Below, piece after piece: positions 43,676-53,317 of a stretch of DNA of 64,000 bases. Both the position numbers and the translations under genes were made by a program. Every line of letters starts with the position of its first letter. Position 1 is the first letter of the stretch. The stretch comes from Pseudomonas putida (GTDB taxonomy: Bacteria; Pseudomonadota; Gammaproteobacteria; Pseudomonadales; Pseudomonadaceae). The DNA lies in NCBI RefSeq assembly GCF_009883635.2, contig NZ_CP026115.2:4464001-4528000 (forward strand). Reading direction: 5' to 3'. The notes below the pieces were generated by a model, which had not been told where the DNA came from, made no database searches, and saw only the letters and a program-made list of their open reading frames with translations.

Positions 43676-44736
43676 GGCAGGCGAATCAGCAGCGGCTCCT
43701 GTGCTGCCGGCGCCTGCCGCTGTTCGCTCTGCTGCTCCATCGACGGTTGCGGCATGGTCGCCAGCAGGCTGTCCTCGACCTGCCCGGACAGGTAGTACAC
43801 GCCCGACAGGGCGCCGCTCTGGCGGTTCTCCATCAGCTCCTGCCATTCCTGGTTGAGTGCCACATTCAGGATTACCCGCAACTGCTCGATCATCTGCGGC
43901 TGGTCCCGGTTATGGGTCATGATGCCGTAGCCGGTCGACACGATCGAAATCATCGCCCCGGCCACCTTGCCCACGGCGCTGGCCACGGCGCTGGCGATGC
44001 CGCGTGGGGCCAGGGTGGCGCCAATCTTTTCGCTGGCATCCGTTGCCACGGACGACAGGCCCGCGTCGGTTTTGCCGGGGCCTTTGGCGGCCTGCTTGTG
44101 CAAGTGGTCGCGCAATGCCAGCCAGGCCGGTTGCTGCTCCAGCGACTTGGCCCGCAACAGCTCATACAGCGAGGCATTGCGGGCGGGTGGTGGCCCCAGG
44201 TGGATGGCCGGTATACGGTTCAGGCGTTGGCTGATTTGCTCGGGAGCGGCGTTATAGCGCTGGATGATGGCGGGCAGTTGCTGGCCGAACAATTGTATAT
44301 ACAGCTCGCAGGCACGATCGCGAATGCCCTCGGGGTTGATCTGTTCAGCCACCGGTTCGATGACCCGCTGGTGGTACTGCTCCTGCAGGTACAGCGCCAG
44401 GCGCTTTTCCGCAGGTTCGCGGCCCTCGCCGCTGTCGAGCTTGTACCAGGCGACCTTCATGGTCAGCCACTGTTGGGTCCAGTAGCCGGTGAACCAGGGG
44501 ATGAAGTCTTTTTCGGTGCGTTGCTGCACTTGCTCCTTCCACACCCGCATCGAGCGCCGCGCATAGTCGTTTGCGGAGCCGGCGGCGCCGGCCGAAGCCT
44601 CGATCAGCTCCTGGTCGATGCGCTGCCAGGCCGCAGGGTCGAGCACCGCCGCTGGGGGCGGGGCAGGCGGGCGTTTGCCGGCGCAGCCGGCGATGGCCAG
44701 CAAGAGGCACACTAGAACCAGGATTCGTCTGCTCAC
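43672..44736 (-). CDS. Hypothetical lipoprotein
   Basis: 354 residues. Lipoprotein signal RRILVLVCLLLAIAGC with Cys as lipidation site, then a Pro-rich spacer (AGKRPPAPPPAAV) and a helical body (ALYLQEQYHQRVIEPVAEQINPEGIRD). A hydrophobic stretch AIASAVASAVGKVAGAMISIVSTGYGIM lies in the second half. No known domain. GTG 44736 with GGGAGG 7 nt upstream decides the start and puts the signal at the N-terminus. Confidence 0.72.
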   Translation of the reverse strand: MSRRILVLVCLLLAIAGCAGKRPPAPPPAAVLDPAAWQRIDQELIEASAGAAGSANDYARRSMRVWKEQVQQRTEKDFIPWFTGYWTQQWLTMKVAWYKLDSGEGREPAEKRLALYLQEQYHQRVIEPVAEQINPEGIRDRACELYIQLFGQQLPAIIQRYNAAPEQISQRLNRIPAIHLGPPPARNASLYELLRAKSLEQQPAWLALRDHLHKQAAKGPGKTDAGLSSVATDASEKIGATLAPRGIASAVASAVGKVAGAMISIVSTGYGIMTHNRDQPQMIEQLRVILNVALNQEWQELMENRQSGALSGVYYLSGQVEDSLLATMPQPSMEQQSEQRQAPAAQEPLLIRLP

Positions 44737-44794
44737 TCGGCTGCCTCCCGGGGATAGAGGCTGGGTGGTTATCCGAGTATAGGGCGGCTCCGGC

Positions 44795-45475
44795 TCAGTC
44801 GAGGTCGAGTTTGTCTTCCAGGCGGTCGAGGTGCTCATGCATCAACGCCAGCGCCGCCGCCGCATCACCGGCTTCCACGGCATCGATGATCGCCGCATGT
44901 TCCTCCCAGGCGCAGTGGTCACAGCAAGGCGACTCATAACGGGCGATGATCAACGAGGTCATCGGCACCAGGCCGTTGAGAAACCGCGCCAGTGGCTCAT
45001 TGGCCGCGACCTGGGCGAGCTTGAGGTGAAACTCGCCACCCAGGCGGATGGCGGCGCAGCGCTCGCCGCGTTCATGGTGCTGGCGCTCGCGCTCGACCAG
45101 TTGGCGCAGCTGGCGAACCTGCGCTGGCCGGGCGCGCTGGGCGGCCAGGCTGATCAGGGTGGTCTCGGCCAGGCGCCGGGCGCTGAGCACCTGGCGCGCC
45201 TGCTCGGGGTCGGGGGCGGCCAGGTGCGCGGTGTGGCTGGGGCGCTGCACCACCACCTGCTGATCCGACAGGCGCCCGAGCACCCGGCGGATCACCGTGC
45301 GGCTGACCCCGAAGGCATTGCCCAGGGCCTGTTCGGGTAGCAGGCTGCCAGGCGGCAGGCGCTGCTCGAGGATCGCGTCGAACAGGCGCGGGTAGATCTG
45401 CTCGGCCGACAGGCGGGTCTCGCCAGCGGCGAGCAGGGCAGGCAGACGGGGGGCGGCTTGGGCGCAGGCGGTCAA
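44795..45475 (-). CDS. GntR-family regulator, FCD (FadR-like) type, second of a pair
   Basis: 226 residues. Winged helix (IYPRLFDAILEQRLPPGSLLPEQALGNAFGVSRTVIRRVLGRLSDQQVV) then FCD domain with metal-binding His residues (GGEFHLKLAQVAANEPL, CCDHCAWEEHAAIIDAVEAGD). TTG 45475 with AGGAG upstream is selected; the frame is open for 73 more codons but without family sequence. It follows the other GntR gene by 16 bp. Confidence 0.83.
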   Translation of the reverse strand: MTACAQAAPRLPALLAAGETRLSAEQIYPRLFDAILEQRLPPGSLLPEQALGNAFGVSRTVIRRVLGRLSDQQVVVQRPSHTAHLAAPDPEQARQVLSARRLAETTLISLAAQRARPAQVRQLRQLVERERQHHERGERCAAIRLGGEFHLKLAQVAANEPLARFLNGLVPMTSLIIARYESPCCDHCAWEEHAAIIDAVEAGDAAAALALMHEHLDRLEDKLDLD

Positions 45476-45491
45476 GGTCGCTCTCCTGGGG

Positions 45492-46196
45492 TCATTGGCC
45501 GGGCTGGTCGTCCGGGATGTTGAGTTGAATGCCCATGCGCTGGCCTTCGGCGAGGATGTGCTGGCGCATCTGGGCGCTGGCCTGGGCGCTGTTGCGTTCG
45601 CGAATGGCGCGCACCACGGCTTCGTTTTCCTTGAGCCGCGCGGCCAGGTGCTCGGGCGAGTTGCGCAGCATGCTGGCGCTCTGTTTGAGGGCATTGCCGG
45701 TCTGCTGCACCACGCTCTGGAAGATCGGGTTGGTGGTCAGTGCGAACAGTGCCTCGTGGAAGGCGATGTAGGCCTTTACCCCGGCTTCGCTGTCATCGGC
45801 TTCCAAGGCTTCGCGCATGTCCATCAGGGTCAGGCGCAGCTGGCCGATGTCCTGGTTGTTGGCCGATTGCGCGACCAGGCCGACGATGAACGGTTCGAGG
45901 GTGTAGCGCAGCTCCAGCACGTCGGCCAGGCTGGCCGCTGCGGCGCTTTCGCTGGCCGGGTCCTGGGAGGCTGCTTCGGCATCCAGCACCAGCACACCCT
46001 TGCCCGGCAGCGAGCGTACCAGGCCGAGGGTTTCCAGCACGGTCACCGCTTCGCGCAGGCTGGGGCGGCTGATGCCGAGCTGTTCGGCCAGTTCGCGCTG
46101 GCCGGGCAACATGTCGCCGGAGCGCCATTGGCCGCAGGCCAGGGCCTGGCGCAGTTTTTCCACCACGGAGGTGACGACGGTCGATGAGCTGATCAC
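45492..46196 (-). CDS. FadR/GntR-family regulator with FCD domain, first of a pair
   Basis: 234 residues. HTH VVEKLRQALACGQWRSGDMLPGQRELAEQLGISRPSLREAVTVLETLGLV, then FCD (ELRYTLEPFIVGLVAQSANNQD, FHEALFALTTNP). FCD proteins usually sense carboxylates, which fits the DctA-type symporter 44 bp upstream on the same strand. Candidate sites for it are at 47627-47710. Confidence 0.89.
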   Translation of the reverse strand: MISSSTVVTSVVEKLRQALACGQWRSGDMLPGQRELAEQLGISRPSLREAVTVLETLGLVRSLPGKGVLVLDAEAASQDPASESAAAASLADVLELRYTLEPFIVGLVAQSANNQDIGQLRLTLMDMREALEADDSEAGVKAYIAFHEALFALTTNPIFQSVVQQTGNALKQSASMLRNSPEHLAARLKENEAVVRAIRERNSAQASAQMRQHILAEGQRMGIQLNIPDDQPGQ

Positions 46197-46240
46197 GGTT
46201 TGCTCCTGAAAAGGCCGGCGAAAGCGCCGGCCACGCGGGC

Positions 46241-47551
46241 TCAGAATTCCTGCTGATGGGTGTTGGCTTGTTTGCGCGGGGCAGGGGCGAAGCCGGGTTT
46301 GCCATCGAGCACGTTCTGCGCGCGCTCAAGGTCGATGTCCTTTTCCCAGCGGGCGATGGCCACGGTGGCCACGCAGTTGCCGATCAGGTTGGTCAGTGCC
46401 CGGCCAATGCCCATGAACCAGTCCACCGCCAGCACCAGTACCAGGCCCACCACTGGGATCGCCGGCACGGCGGTCAGGGTCGCGGCGAGGATCACCAGCG
46501 CCGAGCCTGGGATGCCGTGAGCGCCCTTGGAAGTCACCAGCGACACCAGCAGGATGGTCAGCAGGTCGGTCATCGCCAGTGGCGTGCCGGTGGCGTTGGC
46601 AATGAACACGATGGCCAGGGTCAGGTAGATGGAGAAACCGTCGAGGTTGAACGAGTAGCCGGTGGGGATGACCAGGCCGACGGTGGAGCTGCCGATGCCC
46701 AGGTGTTCCAGCTTGCGCATGATCTGCGGCAGCACGGCGTCGGACGACGCGGTGCCGAGGACGATGGTCAGCTCTTCACGCAGGTACTTGATGAACGGCA
46801 GCAGTTTCAGGCCCGACACGCGCATTACGGTACCCAGGACGATCAGTACGAAGCCGGCGCAGGTCAGGTAGAACAGCGCCACCAGCCCACCCAGGTGCTG
46901 CAGCGACTCCAGGCCGTACTTGCTGGTGGTGAAGGCGATGGCACCGAACACGCCGATCGGCGCCAGGCGCACGATCATGCCCATGATGCGGAAGATCACG
47001 TGGCTCAGCTCATTGATCAGCCGCGAGATGCCTGCGGCCGATTCGCCTACCAGGTTCAAGGCGCTGCCGAACAGCACCGAGAACAACAGCACCTGGAGGA
47101 TGTTATTGTCGGCAAAGGCACCAACCACCGAGGTCGGGATCAGGTCCATGAAGAACGCCGTGGCCCCATGGATGTGCTGGCCACGTTCGGCCAGGCTGCT
47201 GGCGTCGGCGCTGGACAGCTGGTCGAGGTGGATGTTGGCGCCACTGCCAATGCCGCTGCTGAAGGCGAACACCAGGCCGATGACCAGGGCGATGGTGGTC
47301 AGCACTTCGAAGTAGATCACCGATTTCAGGCCGATGCGCCCGACCTTCTTCAGGTCGCCGGCACCGGAGATGCCACTGACCACCACGCAGAAGACGATCA
47401 GGCCGATGAGCATCTTGATCAGCTTGATGAAGCCGTCGCCAAGGGGTTTGAGCTGCAGGGAGACTTCGGGGAAGCTGAGGCCGCAGGCGATGCCGAGGGC
47501 AAGGCCGAGCACGACTTGCAGGAAGATCGAACGCGAGCACCATTTGAGCAT
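46241..47551 (-). CDS. Dicarboxylate/amino acid:cation symporter (DctA/GltP family)
   Basis: 436 residues, DAACS fold. Hairpin SSDAVLPQIMRKLEHLG (serine-rich TSSxxxxP-like) and helix TGYSFNLDGFSIYLTLAIVFIANATGTPL are the transport core; TSKGAHGIPGSALVILAATL is the second hairpin. Likely substrates are C4-dicarboxylates or glutamate/aspartate. ATG 47551 is used, as the frame beyond it lacks helices. Co-oriented GntR pair suggests effector-controlled expression. Confidence 0.9.
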   Translation of the reverse strand: MLKWCSRSIFLQVVLGLALGIACGLSFPEVSLQLKPLGDGFIKLIKMLIGLIVFCVVVSGISGAGDLKKVGRIGLKSVIYFEVLTTIALVIGLVFAFSSGIGSGANIHLDQLSSADASSLAERGQHIHGATAFFMDLIPTSVVGAFADNNILQVLLFSVLFGSALNLVGESAAGISRLINELSHVIFRIMGMIVRLAPIGVFGAIAFTTSKYGLESLQHLGGLVALFYLTCAGFVLIVLGTVMRVSGLKLLPFIKYLREELTIVLGTASSDAVLPQIMRKLEHLGIGSSTVGLVIPTGYSFNLDGFSIYLTLAIVFIANATGTPLAMTDLLTILLVSLVTSKGAHGIPGSALVILAATLTAVPAIPVVGLVLVLAVDWFMGIGRALTNLIGNCVATVAIARWEKDIDLERAQNVLDGKPGFAPAPRKQANTHQQEF

Positions 47552-47626
47552 GGGATTGATCTCTGATCGGTGTCCTTGCTTCGGTGCCGCACGGGGCGAA
47601 AGAGCGCAGGACTTCATTATTGTTGT

Positions 47627-47710
47627 GGTCTTACCGGTTTGTTCAGCGCGGGATCATAAAACCGCGAAAAATCCGACATTGCAAGGAATTTTGGCCTTAC
47701 CGGTCTGACC
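47627..47710. promoter_or_regulatory. Two GGTCTKACC palindromes before the symporter gene
   Basis: GGTCTTACC (47627-47635) and GGTCTGACC (47702-47710) lie 75 bp apart upstream of dctA start. Their rc matches the TGGTNNGACC-like half of FadR/LldR sites. Binding by the GntR pair is inferred. Confidence 0.45.
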
Positions 47711-47892
47711 AGTTGTGGGGCATTGGTGCCGGTTGGGCTCTAGTTCGGTGCATGGGGCGATGCTGCGGCCCATGCAGTCCGACGAATAGCACCAGGAGGT
47801 GGCCAATGCCTGGTCTGCTGAAGCAATCAGCTTGCCAGGATCCCAGGGCGGGAGATTGCCCCGTGCCAGGTAACCGACACGGGGTGGGTGGC
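47711..47892. other. Short gap with no gene seen
   Basis: Sequence between the symporter promoter region and the end of the giant LRR gene. No coding frame or strong hairpin recognised. Confidence 0.4.
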
Positions 47893-50800
47893 TCAGGCGT
47901 CGGGCGCGAACGCTCGTGGGTTGGCTTCGCTCATGATCGCGGTCAGGCGGCCCAGTAGCGCTTCCCAGGCTTGCCGGCGACTTTGCAGCAATAGTGTCGA
48001 AGCCTGCAGGTAGTGCTCACTGTCGTTGGAAAGGTCGACACGCTGCAGCACACCTGCGCGGCGCCAGGCAATATGCCCCATGTGCTGCTCCAGGCTGGCG
48101 ATGTAGCCCGGCGGGACCTCGGGCCCGGTGTAAGCACCGGCCTCGGCGGTGCTGTCATTGAGCGTGTCGAAGTATTCCGAAGCGCCTTCCCATTGCCGGG
48201 CAAAGGCCTCGAAGTCATGAGGGTGCAATCGTTCAAGCCAACGCTGCCAGAAGGGTTGATCGCTGGCCCAGCCATTGAGGTCTTGCGCGCCTGCCTCGGC
48301 CCACACGGCCTGCTCCAGTCGCAACAAGGTGCTATCGCTAAGGCGCGCGAGGTATTCGAACTGCATGGTGACCGGTTGGGCGGGTAGCCGTAGCCGCTGC
48401 TGCAGGCGGATGCGTGCAAACAAGGCCATTTCCAGCTCATCCAGGAGAAAGTCCGGCTCGGTCAGCAGCGCGTCGCTGAGATCGTCATGGCTCGACAAAG
48501 CTGGCGCGGCCTCGCGGTCGGTCGCATTGTCGGCCTCGGCCAAGGCCCTTCGTCTGGCACGCCTCGCGTTATAAAGCTCGCCGATGTGCTCATCGAGCAG
48601 GCGCTGGCGCATCAGGCTCGCGACGCTCTCGATGGCGACCTGCTCATTGCTGGCCCCCGGTTGTGCATGGACCACCGATTGCCACACTGTCACCTCGGTC
48701 TCGACCTGCTGGAAGAGCAGGGAGGCCTGGTCGACGCATTGCTGGCCTGCATCATTCAGCAGGTCGTTGATCTGTTGCTGCAACTGAGCAATACCTGTAC
48801 CAGGCTGATCTGTACGCGCACCGTCGATCAGTGTCTGCAGCACATGGCGCATACGTTCATCTATCGCCGCTGCGTTGGTCTGGTAAGCTTGTGTACCGGG
48901 CATGCGTTGATACAGGTCAAACAGCGGTTGCCAGTTTGCATCCATCCAGAAATTAGACACATGTGCCCTCAATGGACCAGGCCAACCGCTTGTCCAGTCA
49001 TTTGCATTGGCGTCTTCCTGTTGAATGGGTAGCCCGGCGTCGTCGAGCCGCTGTAACGCCAGATCGCTGAGAGGGTTGTCGTCGAAGGCATAGCTCAGTT
49101 CATCGTCGCCCTCGCGTACTCGACGGGCGAACGTCGTATCGCGCAACGCGGGTACGTCGCTCAATTCGTTCAGGCTCAGATCGATGGCGCGAAGGTTCAT
49201 GGGCTCCTGCCCCATCAATGCGGTCAGCCCGGTGGGCCATTCAAAGATCAGCGTACGTTCAAGGTCGAGTTGTTCGAGCGCGGTCCAACCGGTCAGGTCG
49301 GGCGCCAGTTCCAGCGGGTTGTAACGCAGCGAAAGCAAGCGCAGCCGGTTCAGGCCGGCGAGCGCTGAGCGGCTTTCTTCAGTCAGCACGATTTCATTGC
49401 GCCCCAGTTCGAGGTGGGTAAGGCTGGGCCAGCGTTGCAGTGCCTGAAAATGCTCCGCGCCGAAGGTCAGGTTATTGAGGTCGGCCTGGAAAAAGCTCAG
49501 AGACGGAAGTTCGGCAAGCCGTTCAAGGGCACTGACAGAGAGGTTCTGCAGACTCTGTGACAGGTTCAGGCGCTGGAGGTTGATCAGGCGCGTCAGCGTC
49601 GAGACGTCGGCCTCCCGTGAGAGATCGAGCAGGTTGTGCGAGAGGTCGAGCAATTGCATCTCGGTGAGTTCGCCCAGTGCCGCAGGAACTACCCTGAGGG
49701 CGTTGTCTTCGAGGTCTAGGTTGCGTAACCGAGGGAAGGCTCTGAGAAAACCATCCAGCTGAGTGTTGGCATGATCCACCAACCCGCTGATGCGCAGTTG
49801 GCGAACCTGGGGCAGGGGCACGCTCAGCGTTGGCAATGCTCCTATTTGTGCCGCATCGATTTCGACAATCACGAAGTTGACGGCGCCGGTCGGCTCCACG
49901 GGGTTTTCGCGTCGCCACGCCTGGCGTATGCGTTGGGCCTGCACGTCGCGGGCCGTGCGCTGCTGGCCTCGGGCAGTCTCGACCCAGCCTTGCAGCTCGC
50001 TGTCGAGACGTTGGTAATCGGCGCGCAGCCCTTCGAGCATGCGCGCGAATGCGCCAGGCTGATCGCCGGCTTCCTGCCGCAGTTGCTGACGCAACCATTC
50101 GCGCTCTTCCAGGTTGCCGGCGGGGTAAAGCTGGTCGAACAGTTCATCGTCGCTCAGCCAGCCGCGCCCCCGGCCACTGAGCCTGTAGCCGGGCTTGCCA
50201 TCCAGCCAGGTTGGCGGGTTGTACAGCGGACGAATCGGCGCCATGCCCAAGTCGCGCGCAGTGGCTTCGCGATCCTGCCATGCCAGATCGAACAATGCGT
50301 CGCGCAGCCCCGATACGTCGTGGATATCCAGTTTCAGTGCGTTGCGTTCGCTGTCGGGCAGGGCCTGCAGGACGGATGCCAGCAGCTCGTCACGATTGCC
50401 CAGGACTTGGCCGGAGTCGTCGGCGGGCTCATAACCCAGGTCGCTGCGCAGCACCTGTTTGCTGGTCGTGCCATTGCCCGCCACGTCGATCAGGCGGCCA
50501 TTGTCATGCAGTTCCAGGCGTATGTCGCCGGTCCACCCAGGTAACCGAGGCAGGTTGGCGAACACCAGTCGGTCGCGGTCAGCACCGCTTCCCTGCAATT
50601 GCCGGAGCTGACGTAGTGCGCGGTTGAGGCGCGCGTCACGCAGGTACAAACGCGCCTGTTCGGCCAAGCGCAAGGGCAGCCGCCCACTCTGCTTGAGAGC
50701 GGCCAAGTCCTGGCTGGAAGCGGTTGCCAGAATTTCGTTGCGTATTCTGGGGCTGAGCGAAGGAAAGTCTCGAGCCAGCACACTGCTATCGCCGAGGCCG

Positions 50801-52686
50801 ACATTTTTGGGCAGCGTTGCGCCAAAGGCTTCGAGGCTGTCCAGGAGCGGGGCCGGTAAAGGACGATGATCTTGCAGCAGTCGGCGCAAAGCGGCGTCGT
50901 CATAGCCACTGCTGCGCAGCGCATGCATCAGCGCGGTATCGTCCAGGCCGGCGCTTGCCGGGCCGAGGCGGCGTGCCAGGGCAGGGCTGTGCCAGGCCAA
51001 TGGCCGCTCGTGCTCCAGCAACCATGCACCGTCACCGTTGCCCAACAGCCTGGGCTGGTGACGATGATACTTGCCCGCTGCAAGGCGCCAGCGGCCCTTG
51101 CCCGCTGACTCCACGGCGTACGCCTGGCCTTCGTGCAGCCACCAGCGCGTCCCTTGCCAGGTGTGCAAGCCGTTGGCTGGCAGTGTTGTTTGCGCTGGCC
51201 AGGGGCGGGGCTGGGCGAACGCTGACAGGCTCCCATGCCAGAGGCGTTCGCTGTCGCCCTCGCCGACGCGTTGCCAGTCATGCAATGGCCCGGTCGGCTC
51301 GGCGAAATGCCCCGCGGCACCAATGGCGGCGAACTGCGCCAGGTTCTCGAACACCGCGAACAAATGGCCGATGGCCGCGTCGCTTTCGCCTTCATTGGCT
51401 GCATGCACGCCTTCGAGAAACTCGTCCACCACCTGCGCGCCACCCACCACCAGCATCACCTCGGCGAGCCCGGGGACGAAGAAGCTCGCGACGTTCAGAG
51501 CATTCAGCCCCGCCTCCAGCCAGCCTTCGACGGTTGCGCGCAGGGCGGCCGCGTCGCGCTGCTCGGTCGGTACCACGAAATGGGCTGCATCCTGGCGCTT
51601 GCGTTCAAGCATCGTGCGTGTGCGCTCGGCAAAACAGTCTTTACTCCAGGGCGTTGCGCTCCACGGCAGCCTGGCGTTTTTATCCAGGGTCTCCTGCCAC
51701 AGATGGCGAGGGTTGGGGAACAGCCGGGAGATCCAGCTGAAATGCTCGCCCTTTTCCAGATGCGGCGTGACCGGTTGCAGGGTGGCATAGGGAAAACGGG
51801 GAAACAGGATTTCGCGTAGCCGCTTGGCGAACAGTGGCTGTTGCTCGTGGCTGACATAGCGCAGGAAAAAACGCCGTTGCTCGTCGTGCCAGAGCATTTG
51901 CGTCAGTGCTTGACCCAACGCTGCGAGCGAAGGGTACTGGCGCAGTGCCTTGGTCGGGTGGCCAGGCAGGTAAAGCAGGCACACTTCCTTGCTGGCCTGC
52001 GGCCGCATGCGGATCAGCAGCGGGCCGTTGAGCGGGCAGTCGAGCAGGGTGAGGTAGCTGCATTCCAGTGCTTGCACGTTACCATCAGGGCGCAGGAGCG
52101 AAGACACGCCCGCCAGTGCCGCCTCGCCCAAGGATTGACCACGGCTATCGATGTGCCCGTGCAGCTTCGCCAGGCTGGTTTCAACGGCAAAGGCGGCTTT
52201 GTCCTGACGTTGCTGCATTTGCCGTGTGAGGTCGGTGTCGAGCAGATCCGCCAGGTGAGCCTGGTAACGGCGTCCGAGGTCCAGATTCCGCACTGCATTG
52301 ACGAAGCGGCCGGCATCAATGTCGGTTCTGGCCGCTGCGTCTTTGCTTAGATACAGCCTTACCCGGTCGCCCTCGTCGAAGTTCAGCATGGCCGCTTCCA
52401 GCCATGACCTGTCGCGTCCTTGGGCAATGTCCCAGAGCCAGCCCTGGCCAACATCAGGCAGCTCCTGTTCCGCAAACCAGTACGCCAGGGCATCCTCCAG
52501 TTGCGGGCGGCAGAATGCTTCGGGTGTCTGCACGCCTGCCAGATGCCGACGAAGCTGACGGGTGGCACGATGGCTTTCCCGTACCCGTAATTCCAGTTGC
52601 TTGCGCTCAGCGGGCTTACTGGTTGTCAACCATTGCGGTGCGCGTCGTTGTATGAACGCCAGGTGAGGCGAAAGCTGTCTGGGCAT
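47893..52686 (-). CDS. Giant LRR protein with NEL-type E3 ubiquitin ligase domain (effector candidate)
   Basis: 1597 residues. N-terminal ~900 residues resemble the DUF6543/dermonecrotic-toxin-like region common in Pseudomonas (FVNAVRNLDLGRRYQAHLADLL). A leucine-rich repeat array follows at about 958-1180 (LRNLDLEDNALRVVPAALGEL, LQLLDLSHNLLDLS, LTHLELGRNEIVLT, LRLLSLRYNPLELAP). The C-terminus is a NEL domain with the catalytic Cys-x-Asp as Cys1317-Val-Asp1319 in DAGQQCVDQASLLF. In Shigella IpaH and Salmonella SspH such enzymes ubiquitinate host proteins after secretion. No secretion apparatus, chaperone gene or signal peptide is seen here, so delivery is unknown. Codon use is GC-rich like the host. 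Confidence 0.85.
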   Translation of the reverse strand: MPRQLSPHLAFIQRRAPQWLTTSKPAERKQLELRVRESHRATRQLRRHLAGVQTPEAFCRPQLEDALAYWFAEQELPDVGQGWLWDIAQGRDRSWLEAAMLNFDEGDRVRLYLSKDAAARTDIDAGRFVNAVRNLDLGRRYQAHLADLLDTDLTRQMQQRQDKAAFAVETSLAKLHGHIDSRGQSLGEAALAGVSSLLRPDGNVQALECSYLTLLDCPLNGPLLIRMRPQASKEVCLLYLPGHPTKALRQYPSLAALGQALTQMLWHDEQRRFFLRYVSHEQQPLFAKRLREILFPRFPYATLQPVTPHLEKGEHFSWISRLFPNPRHLWQETLDKNARLPWSATPWSKDCFAERTRTMLERKRQDAAHFVVPTEQRDAAALRATVEGWLEAGLNALNVASFFVPGLAEVMLVVGGAQVVDEFLEGVHAANEGESDAAIGHLFAVFENLAQFAAIGAAGHFAEPTGPLHDWQRVGEGDSERLWHGSLSAFAQPRPWPAQTTLPANGLHTWQGTRWWLHEGQAYAVESAGKGRWRLAAGKYHRHQPRLLGNGDGAWLLEHERPLAWHSPALARRLGPASAGLDDTALMHALRSSGYDDAALRRLLQDHRPLPAPLLDSLEAFGATLPKNVGLGDSSVLARDFPSLSPRIRNEILATASSQDLAALKQSGRLPLRLAEQARLYLRDARLNRALRQLRQLQGSGADRDRLVFANLPRLPGWTGDIRLELHDNGRLIDVAGNGTTSKQVLRSDLGYEPADDSGQVLGNRDELLASVLQALPDSERNALKLDIHDVSGLRDALFDLAWQDREATARDLGMAPIRPLYNPPTWLDGKPGYRLSGRGRGWLSDDELFDQLYPAGNLEEREWLRQQLRQEAGDQPGAFARMLEGLRADYQRLDSELQGWVETARGQQRTARDVQAQRIRQAWRRENPVEPTGAVNFVIVEIDAAQIGALPTLSVPLPQVRQLRISGLVDHANTQLDGFLRAFPRLRNLDLEDNALRVVPAALGELTEMQLLDLSHNLLDLSREADVSTLTRLINLQRLNLSQSLQNLSVSALERLAELPSLSFFQADLNNLTFGAEHFQALQRWPSLTHLELGRNEIVLTEESRSALAGLNRLRLLSLRYNPLELAPDLTGWTALEQLDLERTLIFEWPTGLTALMGQEPMNLRAIDLSLNELSDVPALRDTTFARRVREGDDELSYAFDDNPLSDLALQRLDDAGLPIQQEDANANDWTSGWPGPLRAHVSNFWMDANWQPLFDLYQRMPGTQAYQTNAAAIDERMRHVLQTLIDGARTDQPGTGIAQLQQQINDLLNDAGQQCVDQASLLFQQVETEVTVWQSVVHAQPGASNEQVAIESVASLMRQRLLDEHIGELYNARRARRRALAEADNATDREAAPALSSHDDLSDALLTEPDFLLDELEMALFARIRLQQRLRLPAQPVTMQFEYLARLSDSTLLRLEQAVWAEAGAQDLNGWASDQPFWQRWLERLHPHDFEAFARQWEGASEYFDTLNDSTAEAGAYTGPEVPPGYIASLEQHMGHIAWRRAGVLQRVDLSNDSEHYLQASTLLLQSRRQAWEALLGRLTAIMSEANPRAFAPDA

Positions 52687-52750
52687 GAGCCGCTCTCCAA
52701 TGTCGGGGCGGCCAGCTTAGTGAGGGACACAGAGCGATTGGGTTATCGGG

Positions 52751-53242
52751 TTACAGCCCGGTCGGTGGCGGTACGCACTTGATCGCGGCTAGCTCTGGGT
52801 GCGCCACCAGTTTGTCGATATGCAGCGAATCGTCGTTCATCCAGCTTTCGCTGAGCAGCCGGTAATGCTCCATGTCACGGCAGCGCAGGCGCAGGCTGTA
52901 ATCGAAGTGGCCACTGATCAGTTGGCATTCGTAAACCTCCGGGCACTTCAGCATGGTGGCCTCGAAGGCTTTCTGCGCGACGCGCCCGCTCTGGTTGGAC
53001 AGGGCTACCAACACCAGCAGCGACAGGCCTGGGGCCAGCTTCTGCAAGTCGATGATAGCGCCGTAGCCGCGGATCACGCCGCGGCGTTCGAGCTTGCGCA
53101 CGCGTTCCAGGCAGGGACGCGGGGTGAGGTGGACCAGGGTCGAGAGCTTTTCGAAGGTGATGCGCCCGTCATGGCGCAACACCTCAAGGATGGCTTCGTC
53201 GATGCGGTCCAGGGGTGGGGCGTTGGCGTCCTTGGTGTCCAT
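52751..53242 (-). CDS. Lrp/AsnC-family transcriptional regulator
   Basis: 163 residues. HTH: LDRIDEAILEVLRHDGRITFEKLSTLVHLTPRPCLERVRKLERRGVIRGYGAIID; RAM effector domain: LLVLVALSNQS, VYECQLISGHFDYSLRLRCRD. Lies 75 bp downstream of the ornithine cyclodeaminase-like gene on the same strand; amino acid-responsive control of it is likely. Confidence 0.92.
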   Translation of the reverse strand: MDTKDANAPPLDRIDEAILEVLRHDGRITFEKLSTLVHLTPRPCLERVRKLERRGVIRGYGAIIDLQKLAPGLSLLVLVALSNQSGRVAQKAFEATMLKCPEVYECQLISGHFDYSLRLRCRDMEHYRLLSESWMNDDSLHIDKLVAHPELAAIKCVPPPTGL

Positions 53243-53317
53243 GCGCGGGGCTTCTTTCGAAAGAGGGCATGGACAGGGTAGGCGTAAACCGGGGCCGCTG
53301 CGCGACCCCGGGGTGTA

